From the NCBI GenBank assembly GCA_027600665.1, contig JADGJL010000138.1:1-37845 (forward strand): 37,845 nucleotides of DNA, in the 5' to 3' direction. Shown piece after piece: positions 19,873 through 28,897 of this stretch. Each line of letters opens with the position of its first letter. Position 1 is the first letter of the stretch. The position numbers and the translations under genes were made by a program. The notes under the pieces are model-generated. The model made no database searches. It saw only the letters and a list, made by a program, of their open reading frames with translations, and was not told the DNA's origin. Origin of the DNA: Irineochytrium annulatum. Taxonomy: Eukaryota; Chytridiomycota; Chytridiomycetes; Chytridiales; Chytridiaceae.

Positions 19873-22360
19873 CTACGCCTCCTCCACCCTATTCGCGTCC
19901 TCAACCATCCTCAGCGCTTCATCCACGCCCCCCATCACGACCTTTGTCCTAAAGCCCCACACCTCCTTCCCGAACGCGGCTCGCTCCTCCTCAAGCCTCT
20001 CCCGCTCCCTCGCCAGCTCGACCGCGACGCCCCGAAGCCTCCCGCGCTCCTCCTCCAGCCCTGGGACCACAAGGCCCTGCTGCTGCGGCCCCTGCGAAGG
20101 GGGTGGCGTTGGTGTCGGGCTCATCTCGAGCGAGAATGGGTGCACGCCGGCCGCGCCGGTGAGGGGATGCTGCGGCTGGAGGACAAGGAGGTTCAGCAGG
20201 CGCGTCTGGTGCTCGAGCAGGGTCTCGAGCAGTGGGGAGTGATGCTGCTGCTGGCACTCCGGCGGGGTGACGAGATGCGGCGGCGGCGAGAGCGTCGAGA
20301 CGGGCAGGCCCAGCTGGTGGTGCGCCAGGGCGTGATGGAGAGGCTCCGGGGACGGCGTCAGGTACGTGTGGTGGTGGTGTTGGTGGAGGGCCATGGATGT
20401 CGCGGAGGCCGTGATGGACGTGATATTTGTTTGCGATGGCGGGCGGTCGTCGATGGCCGGGGCGGCGGGGGGCGGGTGCGCGTAATGCGGCGGCTGATCG
20501 TCGTCGACGTGACGAGGTTTGACCTCTTCAACGCTGTCGCGGCATAGTTTCAAATCGTTGTCGGCCCCGCCGGACCTCACTTCGTCGGGTTGAACGCGAT
20601 CCGGGAAGGGTGCGCGTGGTGCTTTCGGGGAGCGTTTCATGGAAAGCGTAGGGGTCGAGAAGGTGCGGGCGACGCGCGGGGGGTTAGTGGAGGCTGGTGG
20701 CTGGGGTGGCACTTGCGATGCGGGGATAGAGCGAGACGTGTTGCTCAGGGAGCGCCGGGGTGACAAGGGGCTTGTAGGCGCAGAACCTATACTTCGGCGG
20801 AGGGAGGATGTGGAGATGCGGCGGGAGGACTTGTCCATGTCGTCCTCGTTCGTTGAACTTCCGCATTTTGGACAGGGCGGGATGGTTATCGAAGTTCTCC
20901 GGCCAGCTAAACGGCGATTAATTAAAGGTAAGCAATTCGACGAACGCTTGCATACCGTTCGCATTGTTTTGATACTGTTGCAAAAGCTTCGCCATTTTCT
21001 CCGACTCCCTCTTCAGCGTCCTCATCTGTGTCTCCATCGACGCCATCTTCCCCTCCATCTCCTTCGCGCGCGCCGACTCCTTGTCCGCCCTCGCCTTCGC
21101 CTCCGCAGCGCTCCTCCCCATCACGTCGAGCTCTCGCTTCAGCCGGCCGACGCGATCCCGCAGCACCTTGTTGTCCGAGTTCGACCGGTTCAAGGCCACC
21201 TCGTTGCCCGTCAGGCGGTCGGATGCGATCCGAAGCGTTTGATGCAGCTGCTGAATGACCACGATCGCGTGCGAGAGAGGCACTACGTCGGTGACGTTGC
21301 TAATGTTGTCCGTGGTATGCCCTGGTAGAGTTGAAAACCCCGCGTTGTAAAGTAGCTCGTTAAGAGCAGTGAGTTGGGAAGACGTCCGATCCTCAATTGC
21401 CCCATCTTCCTTCGTACACTCTCTCGAATCCGACTCTTCGATATACACGCCCTCCGGTTTAGACTCAGGATACCCTCGCGGCTTCTGGTCTGTATGCTCT
21501 TCTGAGCGGTCGAACTTTGGACCCACGCCGTCATCTTCCCCCATGTCTGGCGGAGTCACCGAAACCGTCTCATCCCGCAGCGCCCTGAACACCCCCCTCG
21601 GCTCTTCCACCTCGCGCTCCGGATACGGCACTTCCACGTAACCTGCCTTGGGCTCCCAAGTCGAATTCCTCTTTACGACCTCCGGCCAGTCGACGCCGTT
21701 AACCCTCCCACTGAACAACAACGTGTGATGCCTCATTCTCGACTGGTTGAGCCTGTCCCGTGGTGACCACTGGAACGCCGGCGTGTCGGGTGGTGTCGCC
21801 GTTGGCGGCCCGGCCCTCGGTTCACCGCCCAAGAACTTGGACCGGGCCTCCTCGAACGATGGATGCCGCTGCAGGCGTGGCCCAGCCCGTCCCGAGCCTG
21901 GAGTGCTGGGCTCATCGTCGAACGGAGAAGACGGAGGCGGCGGAACATTCGGCAAATCCTCCTTCGCTGTCGGCGAGTCCTCGGGCGTCGGCGACAAGAC
22001 TTTCCCATTAAGGCGCCGCGGGGATGAGATGGGGGTTGCAAGGAGCGTAACATCGCTCAGGCCCGACAGACGATTCGAATTCCGTTTGGTTGAAGCGGGC
22101 GAAGGCCAAGAGGCGCCGTCATCGTCGCTGCTGTCCGAGAGCGAGTCCGCTCCGGCGTCGTCATCCGAGCCCTCAAACTCAGTCAGCCGCTCGTTCGTCC
22201 ATGCACCGTCCCCGAGCCGTCGTGGACCACCAGCTCTCCTCATGGTGTCAGGTGAAACGGAAACCTTGAATGAATCGAGGGGTGGGCTCTTGCCTCCCCG
22301 CGCGAGCCCCGATCCGCCGTTGGCCGCCAACGACGACAGCCGCGAATGCCAGAACGCCAT
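19873..22360 (-). CDS. ADIP/Msd1 (SSX2IP)-like coiled-coil protein
   Basis: Two exons, 22360-20956 and 20906-19873, with a 49-bp intron, give 812 residues. The N-terminal ~310 residues are Ser/Pro/Asp-rich and disordered. About residues 325-370 hold a conserved block (LTALNELLYNAGFSTLP, then a helix with IQQLHQTL), followed by a ~95-residue coiled coil rich in Lys/Glu/Arg/Ala. This order matches the ADIP family, which includes vertebrate SSX2IP (centriolar satellites and cilia) and fission yeast Msd1 (microtubule anchoring at the spindle pole body). The C-terminal half is Pro/His/Gln-rich with a CPKCGSS pair and ends in a second Arg/Glu coiled coil. The role inferred is microtubule anchoring at the basal body or centrosome; family assignment rests on pattern only. 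It starts 101 bp from the divergent BTB gene. Confidence 0.6.
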
Positions 22361-22461
22361 CGTACCGAATGCTGGTGGCGGCGGACTACGATCTGCGCCC
22401 GTTCGAGAAGGCTTGAAAAATCTACGGTGGTCACCGAAGTGGAGAGCTACTTACCGTAATA
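22361..22461. promoter_or_regulatory. Compact divergent promoter region
   Basis: Only 101 bp separate the start codons of the ADIP-like gene (minus) and the BTB gene (plus), so both promoters must overlap here or extend into the genes. I cannot point to a specific element. Confidence 0.4.
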
Positions 22462-23558
22462 ATGACTTCCGCTGGCATCGTCGCCGAGATTCAGGTGCCG
22501 TTGTTGGCGTTGGCCACTGATTGTTGTTGCCACATAATGCCTGATATTCACTGCATCTGCAGGCCGCGGTGAAGAAGGAATTCGACTCGCGGGAAAAGGA
22601 GCTTGTCGAGCGCGAGCAGGAGCTTAGCAAGCGCGAGGCCCGCATTAAAGGCTTCTGGACGACTGACAATACGAACTGCGAGCAGGTCGTCATCCGTGTC
22701 GGGCAGCGCCTGTTCTATACGAGCCGCGACGTCCTGCTTTCGCAGCCGGACTCCTATTTTTCTGGCCTGCTCAGCGACAAATTCAAAAGGAAGGATGGAG
22801 ACGAGCCGTATTTCGTTCCACGCGACGCGGACAGTTTTGAGGAAGTGTTGCGCTTTATGGTGTGTATGGTATATGGTGATAGTCTTTAGACTCTTAAGCA
22901 TGAGTAGGTGTACGGGAGGATCGTTAGCTCGTTATCGGACGGAATGAAGTACAGACTCGAGCGCGACGCAGAGTTCTACGGCCTCCCCGCATTGTCATTG
23001 GCGGTGGCAGCGGTGGGATCCTCAGCATTAACCGGTGACGATGGGGTTGTTGTCCTAAATCAGGAGAATCAGCCGCCGCTTGTCGGCGACGTGCTGCAGT
23101 GGAGATTGAGGGTCATCGATTCCAAGACTTACGCGACCCCTTTGCTCGCAAAAAACCTCAGCTATATAACTATTCAGAAGGTAAGATTCAACGGGATGTC
23201 CCTCCACTAACGATAGTAGAGTGGCATTTATATGGTAAATTTACGGACTACCACCTTGTCTACTGGCCAATTGTCATTGGTGTGCAACGGTGTCGTTGTT
23301 GCAAGTTGCTCTCGTGTGGTTCGGCCGGCTACAGCTACTGCGCAACCGCCACTAGCAGCACCCTTCACCCAACCGTCAGCCTTTGGATTCACGGTCGCTC
23401 CGGCAGCAACAACAGCCGTTACCGCTGTAGCTGATGCCACCTTCAACCTCAACGAAACGTTCACCTTTAAGACAGGTGACAAGCTGTCGGTCACGCAGAC
23501 TGGGATGGTGGATCCAAAGCCTGCTGGCAATCATTGGAGTATTATCAGACTCCGATGA
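22462..23558 (+). CDS. BTB/T1-domain protein with C1q-like C-terminus (copy A)
   Basis: Four exons, 22462-22494, 22563-22859, 22908-23180 and 23220-23558, with introns of 68, 48 and 39 bp, give 313 residues. The 11-codon first exon is supported by the paralogue at 27362-28245, whose N-terminus aligns (IQ.AVK.EF). A short charged coiled coil (about 12-42) is followed by a BTB/T1-type domain (about 43-150) with VIRVGQRLFYTSRDVLLSQP and DSYFSGLLS, the KCTD-like pattern used for tetramer formation. Residues about 178-313 resemble a C1q/TNF-type jelly roll: a TIQKSGIYMV strand, LSLVCNGVVVAS and FKTGDKLSVTQTG, ending in a WSIIRL strand. It has no signal peptide, so a C1q-like fold would be intracellular. 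Function unknown; an oligomeric adaptor is a fair guess. Confidence 0.75.
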
Positions 23559-23615
23559 TACGCTTTGATGTCCAGCCTCCCCTTATACTACCCGTAATCT
23601 TGGTTGCAGATTCTC

Positions 23616-23621
23616 AATAAA
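23616..23621 (+). terminator. Candidate polyadenylation signal AATAAA
   Basis: A canonical AATAAA lies 58 bp past the stop of the BTB copy A gene, the expected distance for a 3' end signal. Confidence 0.45.
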
Positions 23622-23731
23622 TCTTTCGATGTCCCGTCCCATGCTTCATACGTCAACGGTAGATCTTGTGTGTGTCCACGAAATAGTCACGCTCAAAGCT
23701 CAACGGCACCTCAGCGCTGGGCCTCACTCCG

Positions 23732-25730
23732 ATGCGCATCTCCCTCGTCCCGCTCCCCCCGCCCTCCACCACCGCGCCGACCGACAGCCAACCTTCTTTC
23801 GTCCGCGGGCACCTTGGCGCGACGCCCACCCAGGTGACGGGCATCGTGCGCCTGGCAATCCTCCCCGCATCCCCTCACATCGCGGCCTCCTCCGCCAAGC
23901 TCAAGATCCGCCTGCACGGCGTTGCCAGGACGGGATGGTTCGAGTCGCGCGGGCCCAGCCTGCTGAATCCGCTGAGGAACTCGGTTGTGGAGGAGCGGAG
24001 GCTGCTGGACGAGGAGTTGGTCGTTCACGACTGTTTCCCCGGGAATGACGTGGAGCTCGTGGGAGTTGGGACGTACGACGTGCCATTCCGGTTCTCGCTG
24101 CCGGATATCTTGCCGCCGTCGTTCCAGGGGAAGGAGGGCACCATTTCGTATGTGTTAACTGGTATGTTGGCCGGTTCGCTTTGGACAGATAAAATGGAGT
24201 GCTCATTATATTTACGACAGCGACCATTGCGTATAAGCAGCGTGGGCTGCTTCGAAAGACCGAGCGCGTCGTCAAGAAATCTGCGAAGGAAACAATTATC
24301 CTGCGGAGGTACCTTTATTTTAGCTTCGAAACGAATTGTTTTTAATCAATGTCGCATATAAGATACAACCTTGAGCAGATCGTGCCCTCAAGTCAACCGC
24401 CGCCAGCATTTACCGTAACTCCACCAGCTGACTTCACGACTCCCCTACCCTCAAATGCCCCGAACATGCCCGTTTTGTCACATCGAAACTCGATGTCATC
24501 CTTTGGCCTTCCGTTGTCAAGGACTACCACGATCGAGTTTGAAAGCTGGGACGCATGCGCCGACGCCGCCATCCTCACTAACTTCGACAAGAAGGACGCT
24601 ATCAAGTATCGCATCGTCGTGCCGAAGAGGAACTTCGGGCCAGATGACCCTATCGTCGCGCATGTTCACATTTCACAACTTCCTGAGGTTTGCTTGACTG
24701 AGCGCGTGTTGCCTGAATTGTGATTTTTGACGACATAAAATCACAGGGGCATTCCGTTGAGCACGTCGACATCAACATTTTTGCCGAAGTCTCGACGCGC
24801 GCGAACAACAACGTGAAGAAGTCCCGACACGTCATTCTTTGGCATCGCGACCACGCCTCCCACTCCGGCCACTTCTGGTCGCGGCTTATTCACGTCGAGC
24901 CCCGGAAGTCAGGTGCCTCTATAGACACCCACACGACGCTGACAAACCCGGCTGCTTCTCAGCCGGATCTGCCTTCTGACCAACCGTTGGACTTGAACCC
25001 GGTCCCCGACCTTATCGACGTCGCCCGCGATCCCTCCGCGTCGCTTCCCGTGCCGCTGGAGAATCAGAATTTCGACCTGGCCTTGCGGCACCCGGCCACG
25101 TCCCTACCGACTCCGGGGTCGCAGCCGGTCCTGCTAACTCGGCGCCGAAGCTCTCGAGGCTCAGCACCTATCCCGCCCGCGCAGGATCCGCCAGGCTCGA
25201 ATCCGACGTCGCCGACAAGCCCATCGGCCTCCCTCCCGACATTCTCAATCTCGGCCTGGTCTGGTGACGCCGAGGCCGTCGGCGTTCTCGGCTCCTCCTC
25301 CGACCACATCCCGGACACCGCCAGCGACTCCATCACCGACGCCGACGCCAGCGACGGCACGCCAGGCTCCGCGCGTCGTAGCTCACGCTCGCAGCCGGGC
25401 TTCCCACGCCGTCGGAACATGGGCGCCGCGAGCCTAGTCCGTCACGTCCTGCCGCAGCTGCTTGCAGGGAACGGCGCGCACATGGGAAAGCGGGGCGCGT
25501 TCCACACGTTCGTGTCGCCGCTCATCTCCGTCAGGCATGTGATGAGGGTCGAAGTCGTGACGAGGAGGAGGGGCCCCGTGTTTGGTCTGCCGGCGTTGTC
25601 GGAGAGGTGTCATGTGGAGACCCCCGTGGTGCTGCATGCGGCGGGGGAGCGGGAGAGAAGATTTTTGAGGTGTTACATACAGGGGCCGGATGAGGATCAG
25701 GTGGACGAATGGTTGAATATCGCTGCATGA
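23732..25730 (+). CDS. Alpha-arrestin-like protein
   Basis: Four exons, 23732-24161, 24221-24308, 24363-24687 and 24747-25730, with introns of 54-59 bp, give 608 residues. The arrestin-N fold covers about residues 20-180, with the strand pattern ending in the family-typical block PFRFSLPD..LPPSFQGKEG..SYVLTA. The arrestin-C part begins around IEFESWDACADAAI and continues through GHSVEHVDINIFAEVSTR. A long Pro/Ser/Asp-rich insert of about 170 residues (roughly 345-515) splits the C-domain, whose last strands return near VSPLISVRHVMRVEVVTRR and end with ETPVVLHA. Fungal alpha-arrestins recruit ubiquitin ligases to plasma-membrane transporters for endocytosis; I did not see a clear PPxY motif, so that role is inferred from the fold only. 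Start ATG 23732 is the first good one in frame. Confidence 0.8.
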
Positions 25731-26051
25731 GGGAACAAAATTTCGTTATGTACGGTTGTGACGAGAGGCTGCCAGAATGAATTTCTTTCTCAGCCCATTT
25801 TTATCAGCTTTTGGTCGTTGTGTACATGATTCTTAGCGCTTATTCTTTTCTTTGACCCATCTGATTGTATGTATTCGAACTTTGAAGTACCTGACCACTT
25901 ACTCGTAAATTGTAGAAGTGTCTGCCTCGGCTCGCCTCATAGTTTAAATGTTCGCTAGATCGAATAAAAGTAGTTGCCTGCTTCTAACCGTTTACGTGTT
26001 AACCGCCATCTGGACCACATCGTCGTTTCTTTTTCCCTAATCAACGAGCGT
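25731..26051. other. Convergent intergenic region
   Basis: About 320 bp of AT-rich 3' flank between the arrestin and pseudouridine synthase stops. It includes an AATAAA at 25963-25968 on the plus strand. Nothing else is apparent. Confidence 0.45.
25963..25968 (+). terminator. Candidate polyadenylation signal AATAAA
   Basis: A canonical hexamer lies 233 bp past the arrestin stop codon in AT-rich flank. The distance is somewhat long, so it is only a candidate. Confidence 0.3.
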
Positions 26052-27008
26052 CTATTCCTCATCCCACACGAACCCCTTCATCTGGGTAAAGGTGTCGCCG
26101 ACGTCCCATTCCATCGTCCCCAACCCACCCGTTTTAAACGGCATCACCATCGACCTTGCATGAAGCATCGTCCTTCCGATCTGCTCCGTCCAGTCATCCT
26201 CATACAGATAATCCCCCAATATCGGATGTCCACTCGACAACAAATGTACGCGTATCTGATGCCGCCGACCCGTCACTGGCGACACCTCCAAGAACGTCAC
26301 CCGGCGGCCTGTAGGAGCGTACACGCCGCCCTTTATCCGCTTCACATGCGTCGTCGCCAACCGAGCACCGGGCGTGGTCGCGACCAACGCGTCCGGGACA
26401 ACGCCGACCTTTTTGTCCTTGCAACCTTCCACCTCTGCAAGCGCCGCTTCAATCGTGCAATCGTGCATGTCGCCGACGACGACGGCGTCGTATCGCTTCC
26501 GTACCAGACGCTGACGGAACAACGACGCGGCGCGGCCCGTAGAGCGGCGGGTGAGACCCCAAAGGTGAAGGCCCGAGGTCACAAAGTCCAGCTGGTGGAT
26601 CATGAAGAGGCGGGGGAGGTGAGTGAGATGCTTCAGGAGAAGTTGCTCCTCCGTCGGGCTCGCGTGGGTGGGACCATCGATGCGGAGGTAGTGCCTGAAG
26701 TGCGGGGTCAGCGATGAGAAGATGTCAAGGACGACGGAGGGGTTACCGTACGGTTTGTTGACGACCAGGAAGTTTATGTCCTCGTACACGATCTGGATCT
26801 TGAAGTGATAGTCGTGCGATGGGTCATAGCCGTCGATCACCGTTATTCGGTTGACCGGTTGCACGACCATCGAGTCCACGACCTCAGATGGAGCGGGCTC
26901 CGCCTCGGCGTCCTCTCGCTGTTTCCCGTGAGCTGCACCCGCCTCATCGGGATCCAGCTGGGTCGCCTTGGCCTCCGCGAGCACCTCCGCTGGGCAAGCC
27001 GAAGTCAT
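26052..27008 (-). CDS. RluA-family pseudouridine synthase
   Basis: A single exon of 318 residues starts at the ATG at 27008. After a charged ~55-residue leader, the fold begins with IVYEDINFLVVNKPYGNP (about 73-90). The catalytic motif is HQLDFVTSGL at residues 138-147, with Asp141 as the expected nucleophile. GRRHQIRVHL and GHPILGDYLY follow, and the domain closes with MLHARSM. This order is diagnostic of RluA-type enzymes that convert uridine to pseudouridine in rRNA, tRNA or mRNA. The usual Arg of HRLD is Gln here. There is no S4 domain. The leader is acidic and not obviously a mitochondrial presequence, so cytosol or nucleus is likely. The exact RNA target cannot be told. Confidence 0.9.
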   Translation of the reverse strand: MTSACPAEVLAEAKATQLDPDEAGAAHGKQREDAEAEPAPSEVVDSMVVQPVNRITVIDGYDPSHDYHFKIQIVYEDINFLVVNKPYGNPSVVLDIFSSLTPHFRHYLRIDGPTHASPTEEQLLLKHLTHLPRLFMIHQLDFVTSGLHLWGLTRRSTGRAASLFRQRLVRKRYDAVVVGDMHDCTIEAALAEVEGCKDKKVGVVPDALVATTPGARLATTHVKRIKGGVYAPTGRRVTFLEVSPVTGRRHQIRVHLLSSGHPILGDYLYEDDWTEQIGRTMLHARSMVMPFKTGGLGTMEWDVGDTFTQMKGFVWDEE

Positions 27009-27361
27009 TAGAATGCTTATCCTGCAACTTTGACGATTATTAAGTCCAAAACGTTGAAGGGTGACACAACTACTTCGTAATTACTCCATATTAAACTGTC
27101 AGAATACGTTGAATTTTACTTCCGTTGCAACGCAACAGAGTGAGGATCGTCATTGATCATAAATACCCGCGTTCACTGCAATAATGCCATGTTCCAGCCA
27201 AAAAAAATGAAATAGGGCGCAGTGTCGGTCATCGTGCAGCATCTGCGCAGGCAAGTTAAAGTATCACCCGACTTTAACTTAAAATGTTGTCGCAAGCGAA
27301 CGACATTATCAGTCGAACTCTCAAATCGGGCAAGGGGTTTTGAGTTTCCCAGCAGTCGAAT
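27009..27361. other. Intergenic region
   Basis: 353 bp between the BTB copy B stop and the pseudouridine synthase start, AT-rich. It should contain the pseudouridine synthase promoter and the 3' UTR of copy B. I looked for a continuation of the C1q-like domain of copy B here and did not find an in-frame exon. Confidence 0.45.
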
Positions 27362-28245
27362 CTAACAACCAGAGCAACATCTGCACTCGATTTTGCTCAA
27401 TTGAATGTCAATGAGATAAATACCATCCTGAAAGTTCCTAAGTTCAGGTAATGACGTAAGGAATGAAAAGCTCTCTATTACCTTCAGCACTTTAACGGTG
27501 TCGTTATTAGTCAAACGCTTACTCAGCTCGTATAGCGTCTTATCACACTTAGTTGCGGTAAACACCAAAGAGTATGCGGAATTAAAGGCGTTATCAAGCA
27601 CCAGCACGCCGTTCTCATCGTCAGTCCAGAACGGCCCGTAGGTCAGCTCCTCCGTGAGCCTCGTCAGACTGTAATATTCGGCTTCCAGCAAAAGTCTCGA
27701 CTTCATCGGCGCCGGTAACTCGTTCAAGAGAGTCCCGTGAATCAGAAAGTACAGAATGTGCTCAAACGCGTCGCCGTCGCGTGGGACGAAAAAAGGCTCC
27801 CCGTCTTGTTGCTTGTAATTGTTGCTCAACATTCCCGAAAAATAGGAATCGGGCTCTGAAAGGAGGACATCGCGGCTGGTGTGGAAGATGCGGTCGCCAA
27901 CGCGGAGAACGACGGGCTTCGTCTCTGATTTGTCGTTTGTCCAGAACCTAACAATTCCTGCTGTTAATGCGAGCTCAAAATCAACGCTCTTACTCTGCAA
28001 CTTTCTTCTCCCGAAATTCCACGTCCTCTTCGCGTCGGGCGAGCTTTTGACAGCGTCAGTTCGACGTAATGAGCAAGCACCAAAACCTCGTCGGCGAGCT
28101 CTTGGAACTCCAATTTTACGGCGTTCTGAATGGACGAAATCAACTTCGTGCTGTTCGCGCGGGCCTTCTTCCCCCTCGACACGGGAGTTTTCGTGGCAGT
28201 CGCGGTGGACCCGCTCCCAGTGTCCATTTCATCGTCCCCCAGCAT
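27362..28245 (-). CDS. BTB/T1-domain protein, shorter paralogue (copy B)
   Basis: Three exons, 28245-28087, 28043-27994 and 27947-27362, with introns of 43 and 46 bp, give 264 residues. The splice choices are those that restore alignment with copy A: the coiled coil (IQNAVKLEF, then EFREKK) leads straight into FWTNDK and the BTB/T1 domain VVLRVGDRIFHTSRDVLLSEP. The N-terminus adds about 40 Thr/Ser/Lys-rich residues. After the BTB domain the sequence follows copy A up to the start of its C1q-like fold (FQDGIYLIDIQLS) and then ends in CRCCSGC, so most of the jelly roll is missing. The first donor is GTTTTG, which is weak. The two copies lie about 4 kb apart in opposite orientation, which fits an inverted duplication followed by divergence. 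It may be a shortened functional gene or an early relic. Confidence 0.7.
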
Positions 28246-28897
28246 CTTGAGATTCGCAGTGGCGGCTTGACGTTGGCTTGTGGAAGGTCAGAGCAAGTCG
28301 GACCCAGGCGTTCGCGTCGTTAGGTACCGGCCTTGAGTCAGGAGATGCTTGGGAGATGCGAAAGCTTGGAGGACGTGTTGGCCTCTTCGTGGACCGCGAT
28401 TCTGACCCTCTCAAAGGAGGAGGGAAGAAATATCTGGTTACAGTGTTGGTTCCCTCAATTCCGAGTAAGATTTATCGAAGACACAGCAAAAGTTGTCGAA
28501 CTGAGGTTTTCTCTTGACTGCATGGCTGGAACAGAGTGTGGAGGACGAAGCCGGCATCGAGCGCACAGTTTCAGAGCTATTTTGCCAAGGAGCCATGTCG
28601 TTGACGACGGCGGCGTTGGTACCACGCCATACGACAGAGCACCATCTGCTAAACAGCCGTGCTTTCACGTCGAGACAAGATCGTGAAGTTCAGTTTTTGG
28701 CTGCGTAAATTGCTCGGTGCGAATAAATATATTGCTAACACTTGCTCATAATGACTGCTGCTCTCAATTAACTTGGGCCTTACCCTCCTGTGGAAGGGCA
28801 TGCACGTACTTTGCGGACGTGCGAACGAGGTAGGAATGACGGAGTTTGAAGAAAATTGACGTTTAGGCCTCAAGCCAACCATTGCTATCACTACGCA
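28246..28897. other. Divergent intergenic region, BTB copy B / IFT172
   Basis: About 650 bp between two start codons on opposite strands, so it holds both promoters. Short open frames on the plus strand (e.g. 28333-28686 region) show no domain. No clear RFX-type X-box (the usual ciliary-gene element in animals) could be recognised by eye. Confidence 0.4.

Noticed and set aside
21747..22520. 257-codon open frame on the plus strand
   Set aside because: It mirrors the ADIP-like gene's Ser/Pro-rich exon and overlaps the divergent BTB start; no motif supports it.
25974..26717. 247-codon open frame on the plus strand
   Set aside because: It is antisense to the pseudouridine synthase, whose motifs are clear.
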